DNA from: a bacterium
Lineage (GTDB): Bacteria > Chloroflexota > Dormibacteria > UBA8260 > Bog-877
Length of the DNA stretch: 12,711 nucleotides
NCBI GenBank assembly: GCA_021802115.1
Contig: JAKABA010000110.1
Span: forward strand, 1 to 12,711
Direction: 5' to 3'
The translations under genes were made by a program, and so were the position numbers. Positions 5,257-11,670 of the stretch are shown piece after piece. A model generated the notes under the pieces. The model did no database searches. It worked only from the letters and a program-made list of their open reading frames with translations, and had not been told where the DNA came from. The first letter of the stretch is position 1, and each line of letters opens with the position of its first letter.

Positions 5257-6721
5257 CAGAAGTGAGCAGCGCGATGGCGTGATCCAGGCGCCTCAGCGCC
5301 GTGTCAGCGCCGATGAGGTCTATGGATTCCGGAAGGGGAGGAGACACCCTCTGTCCGGTGATCGCGATCCTGACCACCTGCATGCATTCTCGGAGATGGC
5401 GTTTGGCCAGCTTCGGGTCCGGCGGGGCGGTGGCGGTCGCAGCCTGCTTCAGCCCCTCCAGGAGGTCCTGGCCCGGCCCGCGCAGCAACCGGGCGGCCTC
5501 CTCCAGAAACGCTGCCGCCAAGCCAGGGTCGAGAGTGCCGGCGAGGTCATCTCGAGAGGGGGTGGGCTCCTGGAACGCGAATGCCACCAGCTGGGGCACC
5601 TCGTCCAGGCGGTGAATCCGCTCCTGCACCATGGCTGCCACCGCCAGGCGGGCGTCCGCAGTTGCCTCGGGCAGGAATCCCGCCAGCCGGTCGGCGAGCT
5701 CGCTGACCGGGATCCTGCGGATCCACACCCCGTTGAGGTAGTCCAGCCGTTGCTGGTCGAAGATCGCGGGGCTGGATTGCAGGCGGTCGAACGTCATCCG
5801 GCCACGCAGCTCGGCGAGAGTGAAGATCTCCTCCTCGGTGCCGGGTGACCATCCGAGAAAGGCCAGGAAGTTGGTCAGTGCCTGGGGCAGGTACCCCATG
5901 TCACGGTACTGGCTCACCGCCATCGCGCCGTGGCGTTTGGCCAGCTTCTTGTGGTCCGGCCCCAGCACCAGGGCCACATGGGCGAACGCGGGCGGCTCCC
6001 ATCCGAGCGCGCCGTAGACCGCCAGGTGCTTGGGAGTCGACGGGACCCACTCTACTCCCCGGACCACATGGGTTATCCCCATCAGGTGGTCGTCGACGAC
6101 CTGGGCCAGGTGGTAGGTCGGGAAGCCATCAGACTTGAGCAGGACCTGATCATCGACCTCCTGGTTTTGAATCTCCTGGGAGCCCAGCACGAGGTCCGTC
6201 CAACGGCTGGTTCCCTCCGGCATCAAAAGCCTGACCACGTGGGGGGTGCTCCGAGCCAGCTCGGCGTCGACCTCCGAGGGGCTGAGGTGCAGGCAGCGCC
6301 GGTCATATCGCGTCGCCTGCCCCGCCGCCTTCTGGGCGGCGCGCAGTTCTTCCAAACGCTCGCGGGTGCAGAAGCATCGGTAGGCCGCGCCCACCTGCAG
6401 CAGGCGCTCCGCAGCCGCGTGATAGTGCTCCAGCCTCTCCGACTCGACGTAGGGGGCGCATGGCCCACCGATGTCGGGCCCTTCGTCCCAACGCAGGCCC
6501 AGCCAGGCCAGAGCGTCCAGGTAGCCGGCGGTGGCTCCCGGAACGAACCGCTCCCTGTCGGTGTCCTCGATCCGGATCAGGAACCGCCCGTCGGGGCCGG
6601 CCAGGCAGTAGCTCAGCAGAGCCGTCCGCACAGACCCGATGTGGAGCTCTCCCGTCGGGGATGGAGCGAAGCGGAGCCTCCTGAGACCGGGAAGGCCCGA
6701 CTCGGGGGACGAGTCGGTCAA
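5249..6721 (-). CDS. gltX: Glutamyl-tRNA synthetase
   Basis: A class I aminoacyl-tRNA synthetase that joins glutamate to tRNA-Glu. In bacteria lacking GlnRS the non-discriminating form also charges tRNA-Gln for later amidation by GatCAB. From the TTG at 6721 the product is 490 residues, normal for the family. The nucleotide site RFAPSPTGELHIGS (HIGH motif) is at 17-30 and RIEDTDRERF at 50-59. Then come QEVDDQVLLKSDGFPTYHLA (187-206) and the KMSKS-equivalent KKLAKRHG (258-265), where Ala replaces the usual Ser. A helical anticodon-binding region fills the C-terminus. The frame extends to 6793, but that portion overlaps the small membrane-protein gene and lacks homology. TTG 6721 shares TTGA with that gene's stop, and the conserved region begins 16 codons later, so it is the likely start, translated by coupling. 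It is flanked by tRNA-Gln and tRNA-Glu. Confidence 0.96.
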   Translation of the reverse strand: MTDSSPESGLPGLRRLRFAPSPTGELHIGSVRTALLSYCLAGPDGRFLIRIEDTDRERFVPGATAGYLDALAWLGLRWDEGPDIGGPCAPYVESERLEHYHAAAERLLQVGAAYRCFCTRERLEELRAAQKAAGQATRYDRRCLHLSPSEVDAELARSTPHVVRLLMPEGTSRWTDLVLGSQEIQNQEVDDQVLLKSDGFPTYHLAQVVDDHLMGITHVVRGVEWVPSTPKHLAVYGALGWEPPAFAHVALVLGPDHKKLAKRHGAMAVSQYRDMGYLPQALTNFLAFLGWSPGTEEEIFTLAELRGRMTFDRLQSSPAIFDQQRLDYLNGVWIRRIPVSELADRLAGFLPEATADARLAVAAMVQERIHRLDEVPQLVAFAFQEPTPSRDDLAGTLDPGLAAAFLEEAARLLRGPGQDLLEGLKQAATATAPPDPKLAKRHLRECMQVVRIAITGQRVSPPLPESIDLIGADTALRRLDHAIALLTSAA

Positions 6722-6948
6722 TGGTGCAGCACGACCAGGTAGATCCCCATGGCCAGGCAACTGGCGAGGATTAGACCGGCGGCGACGAGCCACCCCTCCA
6801 ACGGTGAGCCGGGAGATACCCTGCTGGCCCGAGAATCGCTGCTGACCGTCAGGCCGGTCGCTCCCAGCTTGCTGTATCTCCGGGCCACCTCAGCTGGATC
6901 GTCGGGGTTTCGCTCGTCCTCGGGAGACTCTCTTCTCACCATGTCCAT
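6718..6948 (-). CDS. Small single-span membrane protein coupled to gltX
   Basis: A 76-residue protein. Residues 1-50 are hydrophilic and charged (Glu/Asp/Arg-rich at 5-25), and residues 52-74 (GWLVAAGLILASCLAMGIYLVVL) form one transmembrane helix ending just before the C-terminus, a tail-anchored topology. I recognise no family. It is supported as real by its position: its TGA stop overlaps the TTG start of gltX by four bases, and the frame is clean with a strongly hydrophobic helix. The start is ATG 6948 or ATG 6942; AGGACAGG (6949-6956 on the complement) abuts the first and is well placed for the second. A TATACT element at 6994-6999 (minus) could drive it together with gltX. The N-terminus is probably cytoplasmic (inferred from charge). 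Function unknown. Confidence 0.75.
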   Translation of the reverse strand: MDMVRRESPEDERNPDDPAEVARRYSKLGATGLTVSSDSRASRVSPGSPLEGWLVAAGLILASCLAMGIYLVVLHH

Positions 6949-6993
6949 CCTGTCCTAGCCGGAGGCTCCTCAGCCACCCGCACTCTTCCTGCG

Positions 6994-7001
6994 AGTATAG
7001 G
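6994..7001. promoter_or_regulatory. AT-rich core between divergent gltX operon and tRNA-Glu
   Basis: On the minus strand TATACT (6999 to 6994) is a good -10 match, placing a start about 39 bases before the small membrane-protein gene. On the plus strand the same bases give TATAGG (6996-7001), about 16 bases before tRNA-Glu. No clear -35 is seen for either direction. It is the most AT-rich patch in this 69-base gap, so a shared divergent promoter is plausible. Confidence 0.45.
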
Positions 7002-7017
7002 CAAAGAGTTGCTGAAC

Positions 7018-7089
7018 GCCCGCATCGTCTAGCGGTCAGGACATCACCCTTTCAAGGTGGTAACCGGGGTTCGACTCCCCGTGCGGGTA
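7018..7089 (+). tRNA. tRNA-Glu (anticodon TTC), CCA not encoded
   Basis: A complete cloverleaf. The acceptor GCCCGCA pairs with TGCGGGT (first pair G-U), with the D-arm region TCTAGCGGTCAGGACA. The anticodon stem TCACC/GGTGG holds loop CTTTCAA with anticodon TTC, which reads GAA/GAG. The variable region is TAAC and the T-arm CGGGG-TTCGACT-CCCCG. The discriminator is A at 7089. The next bases are CCC, so CCA is added after transcription, unlike the tRNA-Gln nearby. The bases 7083-7094 form a 12-base palindrome (GCGGGTACCCGC) over the 3' end. It is divergent from the gltX operon, whose synthetase charges it. Bases 7090-7247 downstream hold no supported gene, only a weak stem at 7139-7155. Confidence 0.96.
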
Positions 7090-7247
7090 CCCGCCCTGCT
7101 GCGGAGAGCGCTTGCCGGTGGCGTGGAGGGACGGGCTCGCCAGCCGCGAACTGGCTCCCGGATTCGCGCATGTACGGTCCCCTCCGTCGGTGCCGCACCG
7201 TGGGCCGGTGCAGCGTAGCGGCCGCTCGAAACCGATGTCGGTGCGGC

Positions 7248-7637
7248 TCAGCCGCGAAATGTGCGGGCTGCGGCTCCAGTCAGCGCGACCCCTCCGAGGA
7301 TGCCGCCGAAGATCCCACGACGCTGACCCTTACCGACTCTGAGATGGACCCCCATCAGGGCCAGATTGCCCAACCCGCAGAGCGCAGCCAGCCCCGTGGT
7401 CACAAGGGAACAGCGGCGTCCGCCGCGGCCGCTGCGCTCGACTCCAATGGCCACGGCCAAGCCAGCCCACAGCGCCAGCCCAATCACGGAGCCACTCAAT
7501 CGTCCGGGCGCCGACGAGAGCAGGGTTCGCCAGCGCGTGAGCAGAAAGCTTCCCACGTCGACGGTCCCCAGCACCGCCGCCACCGCCAGAATCGGGTCGC
7601 TCGCCGTGCCGTGCGCGGGGATGCGTTGGCCCACCAT
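7248..7637 (-). CDS. Four-helix integral membrane protein, unknown function
   Basis: A 129-residue protein with four hydrophobic segments at about 14-34 (PILAVAAVLGTVDVGSFLL), 46-66 (RLSGSVIGLALWAGLAVAIGV), 77-98 (SLVTTGLAALCGLGNLALMGV) and 108-124 (GIFGGILGGVALTGAAA). The loops are short and Arg-rich, typical of a small inner-membrane protein. I do not recognise the family. The frame opens at a GTG at 7658, but ATG 7637 is preferred: it leaves a short polar N-terminus, and CATACT (7645-7650 on the complement) just upstream could be a -10 for a short-leader transcript. The regularly spaced hydrophobic segments, unlike the Arg/Pro-rich products of spurious frames here, argue that it is coding. 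It lies downstream of the PucR-family gene on the same strand with a gap of about 80 bases. Confidence 0.62.
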   Translation of the reverse strand: MVGQRIPAHGTASDPILAVAAVLGTVDVGSFLLTRWRTLLSSAPGRLSGSVIGLALWAGLAVAIGVERSGRGGRRCSLVTTGLAALCGLGNLALMGVHLRVGKGQRRGIFGGILGGVALTGAAARTFRG

Positions 7638-7718
7638 TCGATCCCCAGTATGTACCACGTCCCATCCCGGTAGCCCCGCCGAACCGTCGCCCTCCGAAGC
7701 GCTCGATGGCGCTCCCCG

Positions 7719-8951
7719 TCAGCCCCCCAGATGGGGAGCCGTCGCCGTCCCCTGCCGGAAGTCCGGAGAGAGCGCCTCGAGCAGCCGGTGTCCGCGCAGG
7801 GCGAGCTCCAGGCGAAGCCGATCGTCGGGCCGCTCCCAGGGGCCGATCAGCGCCTCGATCCTCTCCAGCCGGTAGAGCAGGGTGTGTCGGTGGATGCCCA
7901 GGGAGCGGGCGGCCTCGGAGAGCCCACCCTCGGTGAGCACCGCCTCCAGCGTCTGTCGCAGCGGGGTGCGGCGAACGCGCTCGCGGGCCAGCATCGGGCC
8001 CAGCGTGTCGAGGACGAAGTCCGTCAGCCCGGGCAGGTCGTGCAGCCAACTGAGGTAGGGATGGAGCTGGCTGGATCTATAGAGGTGCAGATCCGGCATC
8101 AGGATCTGGCCCACCACCAGGGCGTCCCGGGCGGCTCTGACGGCGCCGGGAACCTGTCCCAGGTCTGCCGCGACCGGCCCGCAGGCGAAGTCCCAGGGAA
8201 GAGTCTCTCGGCCGACGGCCACCCGCAGAAGCCGCTGGAGGGTCGAGATCTTGACCTTGGCGGGCACCAGCGCGACCACCGTCGACTGGTAGAGGGCGAC
8301 CTGGGCACCGACCATCATCCAGGCGGTGGCGATGGTGGCCTCGGCCAGGGTGTCGTCGGCGGAGCTGACCACCACCTGATATGGGAACTCCAGCCGCGTA
8401 CCCCCCGCCGCGGCGCGCGCCACCATCTCCTGGTCGGCTGTCCCCTGCAGCACCTCGGCGAAGAACTGGTCGTACTGGCGGTCCTGCTCCCTCCGGGTCC
8501 GCTCCCTGGTCTCCAGGTAGCTGGTGCTGACCGCCACGCTGATCGAATCCAGGTAATCGAAGAGGGGGCCGACCGCGGTGAGCACGGACTGGGCATCGAT
8601 CTCAGGGTGGTTGCGCACGACATCGATCACGTGTTGCCAGATGACGAGGGCTGCGACGCGGTAGGCGCGCAGGATCGCGTCCAGGGGGACGCCGGTGCTC
8701 GCCAGCCGCCCTCCCATCCGGGAGAGCCGCTGCAACTCCGGGTGCGAGGGTCCCCGGGACTCGGCCCAGAGCGAGAGCAGCGTCCCGACTCCCTCGCGGC
8801 ACGCCGCCAGCACCTCGCTGCCGAACGCCGAACCGCCGCTGACGCTCTCGGCCAGGGGGATGGTCCGGGCCATCTCGATCGCCATCCGCCGAGAGACCCG
8901 CTCCATGCGAGTCCTCAGGGATTCGATGATGATCGGGCTCACCGAAGGCAT
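7719..8951 (-). CDS. PucR/CdaR-family transcriptional regulator with RsbRD-like N-terminus
   Basis: A 410-residue cytoplasmic regulator. Residues about 5-150 (helical, IIIESLRTRMERVSRRM, then MGGRLASTGVPLDAILRAYRVAALVIWQHVIDVV) resemble the RsbRD-like sensory region of many high-GC regulators. Residues 185-300 match the middle CdaR/GGDEF-like domain, and residues 330-392 form the PucR C-terminal helix-turn-helix: LRQTLEAVLTEGGLSEAARS, then LGIHRHTLLYRLERIEALIG, then a helix LRLELALRGHRLLEAL. Such regulators respond to small metabolites and usually act on adjacent genes. The frame is open to GTG 9032. ATG 8951 is chosen because family-like sequence starts there; ATG 9011, preceded by TATCCT on its strand, is a real alternative that adds a basic, Pro/Ala-rich leader. 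It is divergent from the MDR dehydrogenase, its likely target along with the MFS gene. Confidence 0.9.
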   Translation of the reverse strand: MPSVSPIIIESLRTRMERVSRRMAIEMARTIPLAESVSGGSAFGSEVLAACREGVGTLLSLWAESRGPSHPELQRLSRMGGRLASTGVPLDAILRAYRVAALVIWQHVIDVVRNHPEIDAQSVLTAVGPLFDYLDSISVAVSTSYLETRERTRREQDRQYDQFFAEVLQGTADQEMVARAAAGGTRLEFPYQVVVSSADDTLAEATIATAWMMVGAQVALYQSTVVALVPAKVKISTLQRLLRVAVGRETLPWDFACGPVAADLGQVPGAVRAARDALVVGQILMPDLHLYRSSQLHPYLSWLHDLPGLTDFVLDTLGPMLARERVRRTPLRQTLEAVLTEGGLSEAARSLGIHRHTLLYRLERIEALIGPWERPDDRLRLELALRGHRLLEALSPDFRQGTATAPHLGG

Positions 8952-9012
8952 GCCCTCGTAGCCTCTGCGGCGCGGTCGAGCCTCCCGGGGTGCTCGCGGA
9001 GCAGCTGCCATT

Positions 9013-9185
9013 GGCAACGAAGGATAGATCACTCAGTGGGCGCTGCCGGACTCCGGGCCGGGTTGCCGATAGCGTTCCGGACCAGGACGCAGCTGATGGC
9101 CGGCGCCTTCCCGGTTGCCGTCGCAGGTGACCGATAGACTGGCCCGGGGGCACCCGACGGAGTCGGCTCGGGGCCGCCTGGCAAC
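9013..9185. promoter_or_regulatory. Four copies of GGCAAC/GTTGCC in the divergent region, candidate operators
   Basis: The hexamer occurs as GGCAAC at 9013-9018, GTTGCC at 9062-9067, GTTGCC at 9114-9119 and GGCAAC at 9180-9185. In one orientation the copies read TGGCAACG, CGGCAACC, CGGCAACC and TGGCAACG, so the outer pair and the inner pair are each identical over eight bases and lie in opposite orientation. A 7-base repeat CCGATAG (9066-9072 and 9131-9137) overlaps the region, and TGCCA-T-TGGCA (9006-9016) is an inverted repeat over the 9011 ATG. Binding by the PucR-family protein is inference. Confidence 0.45.
9021..9026 (-). promoter_or_regulatory. Possible -10 for the PucR-family gene
   Basis: On the minus strand TATCCT fits TANNNT and lies 9 bases before ATG 9011, so a very short leader is possible if translation starts there. 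If ATG 8951 is used, the leader would be about 65 bases. No -35 is recognised. Confidence 0.3.
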
Positions 9186-9204
9186 GCTTTGGAGGTGCTC
9201 GGTG

Positions 9205-10248
9205 ATGCTGGCTGCCTACGCGAGCGGGGCGGATGCTGACCGACCGCTCGACAAACTTGACATCGGAGATCTGCCCATGCCGGAGCCGCCCACCGGATGG
9301 GCGCGCCTGGCGGTGACCGCCGCCGCCCTCAACCACCACGACCTGTGGACGCTCCGGGGGGTGGGCGCCGCGCCCAGCCGCTATCCCAGGATCCTCGGCT
9401 CCGATGTGGCCGGCCGGGTGGATGCCTATGGGCCCGACACCCCAGAGACCGTGCCGGTGGGAATGGCGGTGGTCGCCCACGCGGTCATAACCTGCGGCCG
9501 CTGCCGCTGGTGCCTGGGGCCAGACGAGACCCTCTGCCGCCAGTTCGCGATGCTCACCGAGGGGCCTTACGATGGGACCCTGGCCCAGTTCTGCCTGGTG
9601 CCCGCGGCCAACCTGCTCCCCGCGCCGCAGGGTTTGACCGCCGCCGAGGCCGCTTGCCTTCCGACCGCGTACCTGACGGCCTACCGCATGCTGTTCACCA
9701 AGGCCGCTCTGCGCCCCGGCGACAGCGTGCTCATCCAGGGTGCCGGCGGCGGTCTCTCCACCGCTGCCGAGCGTCTCGCCCTGGCCGCGGGGTTGCGGGT
9801 TTTGGTGAGCAGCCGATCGGAGGCCAAGCGCCAGGCAGCAGTGGAGCGTGGGGTCCACCATGCGCTGGCGACCGGGAGGGAGGCAGTCTCAGAGGTGTTG
9901 AAGCTGACCGCCGGAGAGGGGGTGGACGCGGTGGTGGAGTCGGTCGGTGAGCCCACCTGGCCCACCAGCCTTCGTGCCCTCCGTCGCGGGGGGGCGGTCG
10001 TGGTGGCCGGAGCCACCGCCGGCAGTGAACCTTCCGCTGACCTGAGACGGGTCTTCTGGCGCCAGCTCCAGATCCTGGGGTCGATGATGGGCACCCGCTC
10101 CGAGTTCGTGTCCCTGCTCTCCTGGGCCGAGCTCGGTGGGGTCCACCCCCTCATCGACTCCACGTTCCCGCTCGCCCAGGCGGACCAGGCGTTCGTCAAA
10201 CTGGCCTCCGGCTCGTTCACCGGGAAGGTCGTGGTGACAGTCGGGTGA
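9205..10248 (+). CDS. Zinc-binding MDR-family dehydrogenase / quinone-oxidoreductase-like
   Basis: A 347-residue medium-chain dehydrogenase/reductase, probably NAD(P)H-dependent. The GroES-like N-terminal domain (about 1-145) carries the structural-zinc cysteines C97, C100, C103 and C111 (CGRCRWCLGPDETLC). The Rossmann domain follows (about 146-280), with GAGGGLSTAAERLALAAG at 179-196 binding the dinucleotide. The catalytic-zinc ligands of alcohol dehydrogenases are not kept: the first Cys position reads NHHD (43-46) and the GHE motif reads GSD (65-67). The enzyme is therefore more like COG0604 reductases, which act without catalytic zinc. GGAGG at 9191-9195 precedes both GTG 9202 and ATG 9205; the frame upstream of these lacks homology. 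It is divergent from the PucR-family regulator and followed at 58 bases by an MFS transporter, suggesting uptake, efflux or metabolism of a shared small molecule. Substrate unknown. Confidence 0.92.
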   Translation: MLAAYASGADADRPLDKLDIGDLPMPEPPTGWARLAVTAAALNHHDLWTLRGVGAAPSRYPRILGSDVAGRVDAYGPDTPETVPVGMAVVAHAVITCGRCRWCLGPDETLCRQFAMLTEGPYDGTLAQFCLVPAANLLPAPQGLTAAEAACLPTAYLTAYRMLFTKAALRPGDSVLIQGAGGGLSTAAERLALAAGLRVLVSSRSEAKRQAAVERGVHHALATGREAVSEVLKLTAGEGVDAVVESVGEPTWPTSLRALRRGGAVVVAGATAGSEPSADLRRVFWRQLQILGSMMGTRSEFVSLLSWAELGGVHPLIDSTFPLAQADQAFVKLASGSFTGKVVVTVG

Positions 10249-10262
10249 GGGCGGCGGTCGTC

Positions 10263-10292
10263 GGGGCCGGCCCCGGTTCCTCGGCCGGCCCC
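10263..10292 (+). terminator. Strong GC hairpin between dehydrogenase and MFS genes
   Basis: GGGGCCGGCC (10263-10272) and GGCCGGCCCC (10283-10292) pair perfectly over ten bases with a ten-base loop, beginning 15 bases after the dehydrogenase stop and ending 14 bases before the MFS start. There is no T-run. It may terminate or attenuate read-through, or stabilise the upstream mRNA in a shared transcript. Confidence 0.5.
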
Positions 10293-10306
10293 CGCGGTGG
10301 CGGACG

Positions 10307-11554
10307 GTGAGCTCCGGCACTAACGCTCCCCGGCCGGAGTCAACCCACTGGTTCAGCCGGGGGGTGGCCAGTGTCGGACTCACCAGCTTCTTCTCCGACT
10401 CCGGCCATGAGATCGCGACCGCCGTGCTGCCCACCTTCCTGGTGTCGGTCCTGCACTCCAGCGCGGCCACCCTGGGTCTGATCGAGGGCATCAGTGACGC
10501 GCTCACCGGGGTGGCCAAGCTGGTGTCCGGTCCGCTTGCCAACGAGCAACGACGGCGCGGGCGGCTGGCGAGCAGCGGCTACCTGGGGACGGCGCTCGCG
10601 ACCGGGGCGATCGGGCTCTGCGTCGCCGCCTGGCAGGTTGGGGTCCTGCGCGCCCTGGCCTGGACGTCGCGGGGGATGCGCTCGCCGGCGCGCGACAGTC
10701 TGCTGGCGTCCCTGGCTCCCAAAACCGGCTACGGACGGGCCTTCGGGGTGGAGCGGGCCGGGGACAACCTGGGCGCGGTGGTCGGGCCGCTGCTCGCGGC
10801 CGGGCTCGTGGCCTGGGTGGGGATTCGTCCCGCCATCTACTTCGCGTTCGTCCCGGGAGCGCTGGCGGCGGTGGCGATCTCAGTCGCGGCCCGGGAGGCG
10901 CGCCGTCAGGGACACAGCGTTGTCCCGCGGCGACTGCGGCTCGAGCTCTCCGCCATGCGTGAGGCGGGGGCGGTGCGCGCGCTCGTTCCCATCGCCCTCT
11001 TCGAGCTGGGCAACGTCGCCACCACCCTGCTCATCCTGCGGGCCACCCAGCTGCTGCACAACGGCACCACCACCCTTGCCCTGGCGACCCTGCTGGCGAT
11101 CCTCCTGTACAGCGGGCACAATGCCAGCGCCGCGGTGGTGGCGCTGCTGGGGGGCCATTGGCTGGATCGGACCGACGCGCGCCTGGTCTTCGCCACCGGG
11201 GCTGGTCTCTACATCCTCGCCTACGCCGGCTTCGCGCTGCCGATGCGGGCCCCCCTGCTGCTTCTGCTGGCCTTCCTGCTGGCCGGTGCGGGGATCGGCC
11301 TGGCCGAGACCGCGGAGTCGACCGTGTTCGCGCGGCTATTGCCCGATCATCTGCGCGGGAGCGGCTACGGCCTCCTGGGGGCGACCCAGGCGGTGGGGGA
11401 CTTCACCTCCTCCGCAGTGGTCGGGCTCCTCTACGTCGCGGTCTCGCCCACCGTCGGATTCGGCTATGCGGCGGCCTGGATGGCGCTATCCCTGACCACC
11501 GTGCTCGGCTCACAGCGCCTCGCCAAGGGCGTCAACCCGGGGGCTTCTGCCTGA
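10307..11554 (+). CDS. MFS transporter
   Basis: A 415-residue inner-membrane protein with about 12 hydrophobic segments, the length and layout of the major facilitator superfamily. The first helix region is GLTSFFSDSGHEIATAVLPTF (24-44), followed by LGLIEGISDALTGVAKLVSGPLA (56-78). An MFS motif A-like loop with Arg-rich sequence lies at 75-87 (GPLANEQRRRGRL). Then come TSRGMRSPARDSLLA (120-134) and GRAFGVERAGDNLGAVVGPLLA (143-164). These blocks match the MFS group in which GLIEG and GxRxxPRDxL motifs recur. A second motif A-like loop GGHWLDRTDARLV begins the C-terminal half. The start is the GTG at 10307 with only a weak upstream GGCGG; the first 14 residues are polar, as usual. The substrate cannot be told. 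Placement after the dehydrogenase and near the PucR-family regulator suggests joint control. Confidence 0.92.
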   Translation: MSSGTNAPRPESTHWFSRGVASVGLTSFFSDSGHEIATAVLPTFLVSVLHSSAATLGLIEGISDALTGVAKLVSGPLANEQRRRGRLASSGYLGTALATGAIGLCVAAWQVGVLRALAWTSRGMRSPARDSLLASLAPKTGYGRAFGVERAGDNLGAVVGPLLAAGLVAWVGIRPAIYFAFVPGALAAVAISVAAREARRQGHSVVPRRLRLELSAMREAGAVRALVPIALFELGNVATTLLILRATQLLHNGTTTLALATLLAILLYSGHNASAAVVALLGGHWLDRTDARLVFATGAGLYILAYAGFALPMRAPLLLLLAFLLAGAGIGLAETAESTVFARLLPDHLRGSGYGLLGATQAVGDFTSSAVVGLLYVAVSPTVGFGYAAAWMALSLTTVLGSQRLAKGVNPGASA

Positions 11555-11577
11555 GCGTCTCCGCCGGTTCCCGCTTC

Positions 11578-11586
11578 TGATACATT
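11578..11586 (+). promoter_or_regulatory. Possible extended -10 promoter for the dynamin-like gene
   Basis: TGA-TACATT matches the extended -10 pattern TGN-TANNNT. It lies 24 bases after the MFS stop and 84 bases before ATG 11671. No -35 is evident, as is common with extended -10 promoters. Confidence 0.4.
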
Positions 11587-11670
11587 CGGTCACGGCGATG
11601 AGGCCCGCTGCCGCCGGGGTGTCCCGGCTGATGGCTTCTACTGGGATCCAGCAACCCAGGGGAAATCGTG

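Noticed and set aside
7731..9137. Long plus-strand frame (468 codons) opposite the PucR-family gene
   Set aside because: It mirrors the regulator in antisense; its product is Gly/Arg/Gln/His-rich with no domain. The minus-strand frame has clear PucR homology.
8602..9861. Long minus-strand frame across the divergent region and the dehydrogenase
   Set aside because: It overlaps two well-supported genes in other frames and has low-complexity, motif-free sequence.
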